Below, in pieces: positions 1-6,805 of a DNA stretch of 16,953 bases. Made by a program: the position numbers and the translations under genes. Position 1 is the stretch's first letter. Every line of letters starts with the position of its first letter. The stretch is from an uncultured Roseateles sp. (GTDB lineage: Bacteria; Pseudomonadota; Gammaproteobacteria; Burkholderiales; Burkholderiaceae). The stretch spans positions 1 through 16,953 of the forward strand of contig CAMLKW010000083.1 in assembly GCA_946480605.1 (NCBI GenBank), in the 5' to 3' direction. The notes below the pieces were generated by a model, which ran no database searches, was not told where the DNA came from, and saw only the letters and a list, made by a program, of their open reading frames with translations.

Positions 1-161
1 TCGAGTTCAGCAACACCACCCCGCTGCCGGCCAAGATCTACGCGGGCGAGGGCTGCGCGCAGGTGCTGTTCTTCGAGAGCGACGAGGTCTGCGAGACCAG
101 CTACAAGGACCGCGGCGGCAAGTACCAGGGCCAGGTGGGCGTCACGCTGCCCAAGACTTGA
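1..161 (+). CDS. dcd: dCTP deaminase, C-terminal fragment (cut by window edge)
   Basis: The frame read from position 3 gives 52 residues ending in a TGA at 159-161; the 5' part lies outside the window. The tail reads [17 protein letters not shown], then LFFESDEVC and [12 protein letters not shown] recognise this as the C-terminus of the betaproteobacterial dCTP deaminase, the dUTPase-fold trimer that converts dCTP to dUTP and ammonia for dTTP synthesis in the cytoplasm. The Gly-Lys-Tyr-Gln-Gly-Gln segment corresponds to the flexible C-terminal lid that closes over the nucleotide. The catalytic Glu lies upstream and cannot be checked here. A hairpin with a short T run follows the stop. The family call is firm; only the missing N-terminal part limits it. 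Confidence 0.9.
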   Translation, partial: EFSNTTPLPAKIYAGEGCAQVLFFESDEVCETSYKDRGGKYQGQVGVTLPKT

Positions 162-179
162 GCCGCATCAGCGGCGGAC

Positions 180-202
180 AGGCCGGCCTTTTCGGCCTTT
201 AT
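180..202 (+). terminator. Probable intrinsic terminator after dcd
   Basis: AGGCCG (180-185) pairs with CGGCCT (193-198) around a 7-nt loop containing four T, and TTA follows the stem. It starts 19 bp after the dcd stop. The stem is GC-rich, but the T tract is only two to three bases, so termination may be partial. Its position before the next ORF supports starting that ORF downstream of it. Confidence 0.5.
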
Positions 203-268
203 CCGAGCTTTGTTTCGCCGAGCCCCCGGCACCATGACGGCACACGCCAGAAGTCCGTCGAGGTCCGC

Positions 269-637
269 ATGCTCATCCCCCTGCACCTGATCCCCATCCC
301 CGCCGACGAGCCGCGCGGCGCGGAGGAGCCGGGCCATGCGTGGAGCGGCCTGAAGATCGCGCAGGGCGTGAACCTGGGCGACATCCGCGCGCTGGGCCTG
401 ACGGTGGCCAATGCCACCACCGGGCCGGTGTCCACCGGTGACCTGCTGCGCTTCGGCCAGCTGATGAGCGACGCCGGCCTGCCCATCAACCCGACGCGCA
501 TGCTGTACGACCGAGGCTATGCCTACGAATGCCTGGCCGCCGGTCATGGCAGCGAGCATGCGCGGCTGCGCGAAGTCTCGCTGGACTTGTACGAGGCCTA
601 CCAGGCCGCCGGTGAATGGATCGGTCTGGCCCATTGA
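269..637 (+). CDS. Hypothetical protein, 122 aa
   Basis: I do not recognise this family. The frame stays open from 158, but that start would overlap dcd and read through the dcd terminator. I choose the ATG at 269, which has GAGGT (260-264) just upstream. The product starts MLIPLHLIPIPADEPRG, has no signal peptide or membrane segment, and is probably cytosolic. A central stretch (NLGDIRALGLTVAN) is followed by a helical half containing LLRFGQLMSDAGLPINPTRM and RLREVSLDLYEAYQAAGEWIG. This gives the impression of a small alpha/beta or helical protein with one cysteine. Codon use is GC3-rich like its neighbours, which supports a real gene. It lies downstream of dcd on the same strand, but nothing links it functionally to dcd. 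Confidence 0.65.
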   Translation: MLIPLHLIPIPADEPRGAEEPGHAWSGLKIAQGVNLGDIRALGLTVANATTGPVSTGDLLRFGQLMSDAGLPINPTRMLYDRGYAYECLAAGHGSEHARLREVSLDLYEAYQAAGEWIGLAH

Positions 638-740
638 CGGCTACGGGCTTTCCCCCGGCCTGATCCCTGCCTTTTCACACTCCGAAGCCTGAGGGCTTGC
701 GCGTTACGCTCGCGGTTTCGTTTTTTCAGCGAACCGCTCC

Positions 741-2927
741 ATGAACCGTCATTCCCTCACGCTGCTGGCCGCCGTCGCGCTGGCCGCGGCCAGCGCCCAT
801 GCCGACGAAGGCATGTGGATGCCCAAGCAGCTGCCGCAGATCGCCAAGCCCCTGAAGGCCGGCGGCCTGGCGCTGGACCCAAAGACGCTGAACGACCTGA
901 CGGGGTTCCCCATGGGGGCCGTCGTGTCCCTGGGCGGCTGCACGGCCAGCTTCGTGTCGCCGCAGGGCCTGGCGGTCACCAACCACCACTGCGCCTACGG
1001 CAGCATCCAGTACAACTCCAAGCCCGAGCGCGACCTGCTGAAGAACGGCTTCTACGCCACGACGCTGGCCGACGAACTGCCCGCCGCGCCCGGCAGCCGC
1101 ATGCTGGTCACGGTGGACATGAAGGACGTGTCCGCCGAGGTGCTGAACGCCAAGACGCTGGCGTTGACCGGCAAGGCCCGCACCGACGCCATCGAGGCCA
1201 CCGAGAAGAGCCTGGTCGCGGCCTGCGAGGCCGACAAGGGCCATCGCTGCAACGTCTACTCCTTCTTCGGTGGCCTGCAGTTCCAGCTCATCAAGCAGAT
1301 GGAGATCCGCGACGTGCGCCTGGTGCACGCGCCCGCCACCGGCGTGGGCCTGTTCGGCGGCGACGCCGACAACTGGGTCTGGCCGCGCCACACCGGCGAC
1401 TACAGCTTCTACCGCGCCTACGTGGGCCCGGACGGCAAGCCGGCCGATTTCAGCAAGGACAACAGGCCCTACGCGCCCAGGCACCACCTGAAGCTCGCGT
1501 CGCCCACGGCCAGCCCGCTGAACGAGGGCGACTTCGTCATGGTGGCCGGCTACCCGGGCCGCACCAACCGCCATCGCCTGCCCACCGAGGTGGACTTCGC
1601 CTTCGGTTGGCAGCATCCGGCACAGGTCAAGGCCATGGGCGAGTCCATCGACATCATCAAGGCCGAGACGGCCGGCCGCCGCGAAGGCGAGATCCGCATG
1701 GCCACGCGCAGGCAGGGCCTGGAGAACTACTTCAAGAACCTGCAGGGCCAGCAGCAGAGCTACGACGGCAGTGACATCCTGGCGCGCAAGCAGGCCGGCT
1801 TCGACCAGCTCAAGGCCTGGGTCAACGGCACGCCCCAGCGCCAGGCCCGCTACGGCGCCGACCTGGCCGCCACCGAGAGCCTGATCGCCGAGCGCCAGAC
1901 CACGGCCCGCGCCGAGCACCTGATGAGCTTCATGACGCCGGCACTGCTGAACGCGGCCCGCCAGCTCTACCAGGTGGCCCAGGAGCGCGCCAAGCCGGAT
2001 GCCGAGCGCAAGAGCGGCTACCAGGATCGCGACCTGCCGCGCCTGAAGGCCGCCCAGCAGTCGCTGGACCGTCGCTACGACGAGCAGACCGACAAGCGCC
2101 TGGTGGGCCATTTCCTGGCCCGCTACCTGGCCCAGCCCGCCGACACGCTGAACGCCGCCTGGCTGAGCGCCCTGGGCCTGAAGGCCGGGCAGGACGAGGC
2201 CATGGTCCGCGCGCAGGTCGACAAGCTGTACGCCGCCAGCAAGCTGTCCGACACCGCCTCGCGCATGGCCTGGATGGACAAGGACGTCGCCGCATTCAAG
2301 GCCAGCGACGACGCCTTCATCAAGGCCGCCGTGGCGCTGTACGACGATGACCAGAAGCGCGAGAACCGCGACAAGGAACTGGGCGGCAAGCTGCAGAAGG
2401 CCTATGCCGGCGTGCAGCAGGCCATGATCGACTACCACGCCAGCCGTGGCGAGGCCGTCTATCCCGACGCCAACAGCACGCTGCGCATCAGCTACGGCAA
2501 GGTGCAGGGCCGCGACGTGGGCCGCGACGGCGAAAGCTGGAAGGCCTTCACGACGCTGCGCGGCATTCAAGCGAAGCACAAGGGCCCGGACGAGGCGGGC
2601 GGCGAGTTCAACGCGCCGGCCGAACAGCTGGCCGCCATCAAGGCGCGCAACTTCGGCCCGTATTACGTGAAGGGCCTGGACTCCGTGCCGGTCAACTTCC
2701 TGTCCACGCTGGACACCACCGGCGGCAACTCCGGCAGCCCGGTGCTCAACAGACGAGCCGAGCTGGTGGGCCTGCTGTTCGACGGCACGCTGGACGCGGT
2801 CATCTCCGACTGGGACTTCAACCCCAAGCTGGTCCGCAGCATCAGCGTGGATTCGCGCTACATGTTGTGGCAGATGAGCACCGTCGACAAGACGACGCGG
2901 CTGTTGGAAGAGATGGGCGTCAAGTAA
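741..2927 (+). CDS. Exported S46-family dipeptidyl-peptidase (DPP7-type specificity residue)
   Basis: This 728-residue serine exopeptidase matches the usual S46 length (about 700-720) and probably releases dipeptides from the N-termini of oligopeptides in the periplasm. A signal peptide (residues 1-21, hydrophobic core then SAHA before DEGMW) is clear. The chymotrypsin-like triad can be placed as His83 in TNHHC, Asp220 in PRHTGDY, and Ser664 in GGNSGSP. The helical insertion typical of S46 lies between. Eighteen residues after Ser664 is Gly682 (in LLFDGT). In characterised S46 enzymes Gly there goes with DPP7 (hydrophobic/broad P1) and Arg with DPP11 (acidic P1), so DPP7-type preference is inferred. 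No strong ribosome site precedes the ATG. It appears to be a single-gene unit closed by the terminator at 2948. Confidence 0.93.
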   Translation: MNRHSLTLLAAVALAAASAHADEGMWMPKQLPQIAKPLKAGGLALDPKTLNDLTGFPMGAVVSLGGCTASFVSPQGLAVTNHHCAYGSIQYNSKPERDLLKNGFYATTLADELPAAPGSRMLVTVDMKDVSAEVLNAKTLALTGKARTDAIEATEKSLVAACEADKGHRCNVYSFFGGLQFQLIKQMEIRDVRLVHAPATGVGLFGGDADNWVWPRHTGDYSFYRAYVGPDGKPADFSKDNRPYAPRHHLKLASPTASPLNEGDFVMVAGYPGRTNRHRLPTEVDFAFGWQHPAQVKAMGESIDIIKAETAGRREGEIRMATRRQGLENYFKNLQGQQQSYDGSDILARKQAGFDQLKAWVNGTPQRQARYGADLAATESLIAERQTTARAEHLMSFMTPALLNAARQLYQVAQERAKPDAERKSGYQDRDLPRLKAAQQSLDRRYDEQTDKRLVGHFLARYLAQPADTLNAAWLSALGLKAGQDEAMVRAQVDKLYAASKLSDTASRMAWMDKDVAAFKASDDAFIKAAVALYDDDQKRENRDKELGGKLQKAYAGVQQAMIDYHASRGEAVYPDANSTLRISYGKVQGRDVGRDGESWKAFTTLRGIQAKHKGPDEAGGEFNAPAEQLAAIKARNFGPYYVKGLDSVPVNFLSTLDTTGGNSGSPVLNRRAELVGLLFDGTLDAVISDWDFNPKLVRSISVDSRYMLWQMSTVDKTTRLLEEMGVK

Positions 2928-2947
2928 GTGCGGCGCTCACGATGAAG

Positions 2948-2972
2948 AACCGGCCCTTGTGGCCGGTTTCTC
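2948..2972 (+). terminator. Intrinsic terminator after the S46 peptidase gene
   Basis: AACCGGCC (2948-2955) pairs perfectly with GGCCGGTT (2961-2968) around the 5-nt loop CTTGT, and TCTC follows. It lies 20 bp after the peptidase stop codon. The reverse strand has a GTTCTTC tail, so it may also act weakly on transcripts arriving from the convergent yceI-family gene. Confidence 0.7.
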
Positions 2973-3013
2973 ATGTGGGCCGGGCGCCGGGCCGCCCCCA
3001 AGCCGGCCCAGCT

Positions 3014-3112
3014 GGCGATGTGCTTGCGGCTCGATGCCGCAAGCATCGCCGTCCCCCCGGGGGACCGACCAGGCTCGCCAGCGTTCAGCGCAGCGAGACT
3101 GGGCGAGGGGTC
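3014..3112. repeat. Cluster of three hairpins, REP-like intergenic element
   Basis: Three inverted repeats fill the gap before the YceI-family stop codon. (1) GGCGATG plus CTTGCGGC (3014-3030) pairs with GCCGCAAG plus CATCGCC (3036-3050): a 15-bp stem with a 2-nt bulge (TG, 3021-3022) and loop TCGAT. (2) GTCCCCC/GGGGGAC at 3051-3065 is a 15-nt palindrome with one central base. (3) CTCGCC-AG (3074-3081) pairs imperfectly with CTGGGCGAG (3099-3107). Consecutive hairpins between two convergent genes are typical of REP/BIME-type elements. No second copy occurs in this window, so repetitiveness is not shown here. Confidence 0.5.
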
Positions 3113-3671
3113 ACTCTTTCGCGACGGCTTCGACCTGGATGCGCAGGTTCACATCCATCTTGAAGCCCCAGTCCTTGCCCGCGCCCAGGCCGAACTCGTC
3201 GCGGTTGAAGCTGCCCGACGCGTCGGCGCCGCACAGGTCGCGCTTGTAGAGCGGGTGCGGGATGCACTTGATGTGGTGCAGGGTCAGCGTCAGCGGGCGG
3301 GTCTTGCCGTTCAGCGTCAGCTCGCCCACCAGCTTGCCCGGCAGCGGGCCTTCGAAGCGGCCGTTGAACGTGGCGCTGGGGTTCTTCTCGACGTTGAAGA
3401 ATTTCTCGCCGCGTGCCCAGGCGTTCATCGCATCCAGGCCGAAGTCGATGCTGGCCAGGTCCATCTGCACATCCACGCTGCCGCGGCCGGCGGCCTTGTC
3501 GTAGACCACCGTGCCCGCGTTCTTGTTCAGCTTGCCGCGCCAGTAGGACAGGCCCATGTGGTCGGCCTCGAAGCTGGGGTAGGTGTGGGTGGGGTCGATC
3601 TCGTAGGTCACCGGCGCGGCCGTGGCGGCGATGGTGGCGAGCAGGGCGGAAGCGAACAGCAGGGCTTTCAT
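3111..3671 (-). CDS. YceI family periplasmic protein
   Basis: This 186-residue secreted lipocalin-like beta-barrel belongs to the YceI family, whose members bind polyisoprenoid or amphiphilic ligands in the periplasm; the ligand is unknown here. The start chosen encodes MKALLFASALLATIAATAAP, a signal peptide cleaved around residues 18-19. A 24-residue upstream extension (to 3743) would bury this signal and is rejected. Diagnostic segments are YEIDPTHTYPSFEADHMG at the mature N-terminus, FGLDAMNAWARGEKFFNVEKNP in the middle, and FNRDEFGLG near the end, which match the family's N-terminal beta-hairpin, FF..xxxP motif and INRxDFG strand. Two cysteines (KCIPHP and RDLCGA) may form a disulfide. 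It is divergent from the NAGPA-domain lipoprotein gene and convergent with the peptidase gene. Confidence 0.9.
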   Translation of the reverse strand: MKALLFASALLATIAATAAPVTYEIDPTHTYPSFEADHMGLSYWRGKLNKNAGTVVYDKAAGRGSVDVQMDLASIDFGLDAMNAWARGEKFFNVEKNPSATFNGRFEGPLPGKLVGELTLNGKTRPLTLTLHHIKCIPHPLYKRDLCGADASGSFNRDEFGLGAGKDWGFKMDVNLRIQVEAVAKE

Positions 3672-3776
3672 CGGGGTCTCGTGAAGTGGAGAGGCAGGTG
3701 CGCCAATCGGACGACGAACCAGCGGCGCGGGTTTCGACATCATCGCGGTCCCGTGGCGTCGCCTGGCAAGCGCCCG

Positions 3777-3790
3777 TTAGCATCGCCGCA
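3777..3790 (+). promoter_or_regulatory. Possible -10 element for a leaderless start of the 3790 operon
   Basis: TAGCAT at 3778-3783 matches four of six positions of the sigma70 -10 consensus. Transcription would begin about seven bases later, essentially on the A of the ATG at 3790, and no Shine-Dalgarno sequence precedes that ATG. No convincing -35 lies 16-18 bp upstream (GGCGTC region), so this is only suggestive. Confidence 0.3.
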
Positions 3791-4578
3791 TGCTGATCCG
3801 CCTCTTGCTGAGCGGCCTGGCGCTGGCCCTGGCCGGCTGTGCCAGCGGCCCGCCACCCCCGCCGCCCGACGGCTGGCGGCCGCTGGCGCCCGGCCTGTCC
3901 CAGCGTGCCTGGGCACCCTGGCCCGACAGCGAGGTGCAGGCCTTGCGCGTCGACCTGACCCGCATGCGCGTGGCGCTGTCTCCCCCCGCCGATGCCGGCC
4001 AGCCGCTGGACCGGATGGCCAGCGGCCGTGGTGCGCTGGCCAGCATCAACGCGTCCTTCTTCGACAAGCAGTTCCGTCCGCGCGGCCTGACCGTGTCGGA
4101 CGGCCAGCCCTGGCCCGAGCTGCTGAAGCCGGCCAAGCCGGTGAACGACCCGCTGCTGGCCTGCGACACCACCTGCGCCATCCGCTTCGATGCGCCCGCC
4201 GTGCCCGCGCCCGGCTGGCGCATGGCCGTCAGCGGCACGCCCTGGCTGGTGCGCGATGGCCAGGCCCGCACGGCCGCGGACGACGCGAGCTGCGCCGGCC
4301 TGTGTGCCAACACCCACCCGCGCACGGCCGTGGGCCTGGACGCGTCGGGCCGCCATCTCATCGTGCTGCTGGCCGCCGGCCGGCGCGGCGAGGTCAAGGG
4401 CCTGACGCTGGCGCAGACCGCGCAGCTGCTGCGCGAACTGGGCGCGGTGCAGGCCTTCAACCTCGACGGCGGCGGCTCGTCCACGCTGCTGATCGGCGGC
4501 GAATCACGCCTGCCGCGCCCCCTCAACGAACCCGCGCTGCGCCGCGTGGCCAATGCCTTGCACCTGACCCCGCAATGA
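3790..4578 (+). CDS. Phosphodiester glycosidase (NAGPA-domain) lipoprotein
   Basis: This 262-residue lipoprotein has the PF09992 domain found in lysosomal NAGPA and bacterial relatives, which hydrolyse sugar-1-phosphodiester links; the bacterial substrates are mostly unknown. Residues 1-17 are a lipoprotein signal ending LALAGC (lipobox, Cys17), followed by a proline tract and then the domain. Hallmarks are INASFFD (Asn87 onward, the family's N-G/A-x-F-F-D strand), RTAVGLD (Arg178), and the terminal LNxDGGGSS-type motif FNLDGGGSSTLL (Asn224-Ser230). A paired CDTTC segment and CAGLC segment suggest disulfides, as expected outside the cytoplasm. It is the first gene of an operon and overlaps the next start by ATGA. 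The family call is strong; the substrate (an envelope glycan phosphodiester is plausible) is inference. Confidence 0.9.
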   Translation: MLIRLLLSGLALALAGCASGPPPPPPDGWRPLAPGLSQRAWAPWPDSEVQALRVDLTRMRVALSPPADAGQPLDRMASGRGALASINASFFDKQFRPRGLTVSDGQPWPELLKPAKPVNDPLLACDTTCAIRFDAPAVPAPGWRMAVSGTPWLVRDGQARTAADDASCAGLCANTHPRTAVGLDASGRHLIVLLAAGRRGEVKGLTLAQTAQLLRELGAVQAFNLDGGGSSTLLIGGESRLPRPLNEPALRRVANALHLTPQ

Positions 4579-5891
4579 ATCTCCGCTCCCTGGCCGTTCT
4601 CGGCGCTGCCCTGCTGCTGGCCGCCTGCACCACTCCGCTCAAGCCGGGCGAGAAGCGCTACAGCGCCGCCGAGCTGCTGGCATTGAAGCCCGCGGACTTC
4701 GGCTGGCCGGCCACGTCCACCGATGGCGAGCGCACGCTGCGCGAGGCCGCGCTGGCGGACATCCGCGCCCGCCTCGCGCTGCCACCCGGCCCCGAGCGCG
4801 ACGCCGCGCTGCCGCGGCTGTTCGACCTCGTGGCGCACTACAACGCCGAGATCGCCACGGCCCGCCCGCTGCTGCTGCAGGCCTTGCCCACGCTGGGCCA
4901 GCGCGACGCCGAGACGCAGCGCGCGCTGCTGACCGCCGCCCATACGCTGTATGCGGCTGACGCCGCACCGTTGCTCTGGCCGCTGCTGCCGCAGCTGACG
5001 ACCAGCAAGCCCTTCGCCATCGCCGCCTACACGCTGCTGCTGGCCGACGGGGCCGCCGCTGACCGCCTGCGCGTGCTGCTGCCGCAGCAGTTCCCGAACT
5101 GGGCCGACGACGCGCGACTCACCGCGCTGATGCAGCGCCTGCGCCCCTCGGCCGCCGCCCAGCCGCCGCTGGCCGAGTTGCTGGCTGCGCCGCTGCGGCC
5201 GGGCTTCCCGGTCATCGTCAGCCTGCAGCGGCCGGGGCGGCAGCACATGGGCCTGGCGCTGGTGCGCGATGCCGGCGGGCGCTTCGTGCGCGACGGCGCC
5301 GGCCGGCTGTTCACATCGCCGCAGCTGGCGCTGGCACGCACGGCGCTGCCGGGCACCCTCACCAACGGCAACACGCCGCAAGGCCTGTTCACGCTGGTGG
5401 GCGCCGGCACGGCCACCAATCCCAACATCGGCCCCACGCCCTACCTGCACAGCAAGCTGCCGGTGGAGGCCACGCCGGCCGAGTTCGAGCATGTGCCAGC
5501 ACCCGGCGCGGCGGCGTGGGACGAGGCGCTGTACGACAGCTACCTGCCGCCCAGCTGGCGCGGCTGGCCGCCGATCAAGGAGGCGCTGCTGGCCGGCCGC
5601 GCCGGCCGCGACGAGCTGCTGGTGCACGGCAACACCATCAACCCGGCCTACTACGCCGGCGCGCCCTACCACCCCGGTGTGCCGCAGCAGGGCTGCCTGG
5701 TCTCCCACGAGGACTGGGACCCAGCCACCGGCCGGCTGCTGGCGAGCCGGCAGCTGGCGCTGGCGCAGACCTATGCCACCGCCGGCGCGCGGCCCGATCT
5801 GGCGGGCTATCTGATCGTCGTGGAGCTGCCCGGCGAGGGCGCGGTGACGCCGGCCGAGGCGCAGGCGCTGGTGACGGCGGCGGGCCGATGA
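4575..5891 (+). CDS. Lipoprotein with a divergent L,D-transpeptidase (YkuD-like) C-terminal domain
   Basis: This 438-residue protein begins with a lipoprotein signal ending LLLAAC (Cys18). Residues about 25-210 are Ala/Leu-rich helices without a family I recognise; they look like a helical scaffold. From about 215 (FPVIVSLQRPGRQHMG) a beta-rich region carries features seen in YkuD catalytic domains: NTPQGLFTLVG (Thr267-Pro-Gln-Gly) and VHGNT (His351) with a downstream QQGCLVS (Cys374). Usual YkuD enzymes have His to Cys about 16 residues apart and S/T-H-G-C-x-R; here the distance is 23, the His of SHGC is Gln and the Arg is missing. The thiol-His pair is kept, so a peptidoglycan-related transferase or hydrolase is possible, but this could be a distinct cysteine enzyme. 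The ATG at 4575 overlaps the upstream stop. A longer in-frame opening upstream is antisense to other genes. Confidence 0.75.
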   Translation: MNLRSLAVLGAALLLAACTTPLKPGEKRYSAAELLALKPADFGWPATSTDGERTLREAALADIRARLALPPGPERDAALPRLFDLVAHYNAEIATARPLLLQALPTLGQRDAETQRALLTAAHTLYAADAAPLLWPLLPQLTTSKPFAIAAYTLLLADGAAADRLRVLLPQQFPNWADDARLTALMQRLRPSAAAQPPLAELLAAPLRPGFPVIVSLQRPGRQHMGLALVRDAGGRFVRDGAGRLFTSPQLALARTALPGTLTNGNTPQGLFTLVGAGTATNPNIGPTPYLHSKLPVEATPAEFEHVPAPGAAAWDEALYDSYLPPSWRGWPPIKEALLAGRAGRDELLVHGNTINPAYYAGAPYHPGVPQQGCLVSHEDWDPATGRLLASRQLALAQTYATAGARPDLAGYLIVVELPGEGAVTPAEAQALVTAAGR

Positions 5892-6463
5892 CAGCCCTGC
5901 GCACGCTGCCGCACGCGGCCCTGCTGGCGCTGGCCTTGCTCGGGCCGCTGGCACCGGCCCGGGCCGACGAGCCGGCGCGGCTGGTGCCCAGCGCGGACGG
6001 GCAGGAACTGATCGACGCCGCCGCCGGCCTGGCCTGGGCGCGCTGCCCGCAAGGCCAGCGCTGGGACGGCCGGCGCTGCGCGGGCGAGGCGGTGCTGGCC
6101 ACGCATGCGCAGGCGCTGGCCTTTGCGCGGGCGCATGCCCAGGCCGAGGGCCAGGCCTGGCGGCTGCCGCGGGTGCCGGAGCTGAAGCACTTCTTCGAGC
6201 GCCTGCCGCTGGGCAGGGAGGCGGCGCTGCTGGCCTCGGCCGGGCCGGCGGGCTGGTACTGGACCGGCACCACCCGCATCGAGAGCGAGGCGGTGAACCC
6301 CTATGCCTACCGCAACGTGGAGCGCGGCGCGACGCAGCGGCAGGTGGACCGGCTGGTGGTGAACACCGGCTGGGCCGTGCAACAGCCCGGCGGCGCCGTG
6401 CGCGGCGACATGGCCAGGCGCGAGACGCTGGCCGTGCGGCTGGTGCGGCCGCTGCAACCCTGA
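5888..6463 (+). CDS. Secreted DUF1566 (Lcl C-terminal) domain protein
   Basis: This 191-residue protein has a signal peptide (MTALRTLPHAALLALALLG core, cleavage after ARA before DEPAR). The mature part matches the DUF1566 pattern. GLAWARCPQGQRWDG and a second Cys in RRCAG give a likely disulfide loop. HAQALAFARAHA then forms a helix, and WRLPRVPELKHFF is the WRLP-x-x-x-EL hallmark. WYWTGT follows, and the end VRLVRPLQP is the typical closing strand. The fold is related to C-type-lectin/formylglycine-enzyme-like domains; the function is unknown. The ATG at 5888 overlaps the upstream TGA by the ATGA arrangement, implying translational coupling with the YkuD-like lipoprotein and a shared envelope role. 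Confidence 0.8.
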   Translation: MTALRTLPHAALLALALLGPLAPARADEPARLVPSADGQELIDAAAGLAWARCPQGQRWDGRRCAGEAVLATHAQALAFARAHAQAEGQAWRLPRVPELKHFFERLPLGREAALLASAGPAGWYWTGTTRIESEAVNPYAYRNVERGATQRQVDRLVVNTGWAVQQPGGAVRGDMARRETLAVRLVRPLQP

Positions 6464-6469
6464 GCCACC

Positions 6470-6805
6470 ATGGACCTGCTGAAGACCTTCGCGCTGTTCG
6501 TCGTCACCGCGCTGGCCGAGATCGTCGGCTGCTACCTGCCCTGGCTGTGGCTGAAGCAGGGCGCATCCGCCTGGCTGCTGCTGCCGGCCGCGGCCAGCCT
6601 GGCGCTGTTTGCCTGGCTGCTGACCCTGCATCCCACCGCCGCCGGCCGCATCTACGCGGCCTATGGCGGCGTCTACATCGGCGTGGCCCTCGTCTGGCTG
6701 AGGGTGGTGGACCAGGTGAAGCCCACGCTGACGGACTGGGTCGGCGCCGGCCTGTGCTTTGCCGGCATGGCGGTCATCATGGCCGGCGCGCGGCCGGCGG
6801 CCTGA
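6470..6805 (+). CDS. YnfA family (UPF0060) small membrane protein
   Basis: This 111-residue protein has four hydrophobic segments, the size and shape of YnfA. Typical features are [17 protein letters not shown] in the first helix region, [21 protein letters not shown] in the middle, and [15 protein letters not shown] at the end. YnfA proteins belong to the small multidrug-resistance-like superfamily; some have been reported to act as efflux proteins, but the general role is uncertain. It begins 6 bp after the DUF1566 stop and is probably the last gene of the operon. Its 3' end overlaps the convergent gene by 29 bp, so no terminator fits between them. Confidence 0.93.
   Translation: MDLLKTFALFVVTALAEIVGCYLPWLWLKQGASAWLLLPAAASLALFAWLLTLHPTAAGRIYAAYGGVYIGVALVWLRVVDQVKPTLTDWVGAGLCFAGMAVIMAGARPAA

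Noticed and set aside
158..268. 37-codon N-terminal extension of the 122-aa hypothetical protein
   Set aside because: It would begin inside the dcd stop region and cross the probable terminator. The ATG at 269 has a GAGGT ribosome site.
726..2579. 617-codon open frame on the minus strand opposite the S46 peptidase gene
   Set aside because: It is the antisense shadow of a clearly conserved gene. Its predicted protein is a Gly/Ala/His/Gln-rich composition typical of GC-rich antisense frames, with no motif.
2973..4574. Upstream in-frame extension of the YkuD-like lipoprotein (total 972 codons)
   Set aside because: It would run antisense through the YceI-family gene and out of frame through the NAGPA gene. 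The lipoprotein signal with Cys18 fixes the start at 4575.
3777..5954. 725-codon open frame on the minus strand opposite the NAGPA/YkuD-like genes
   Set aside because: The plus strand carries two lipoprotein signals, family motifs and ATGA couplings. The antisense product is low-complexity with no recognisable domain.
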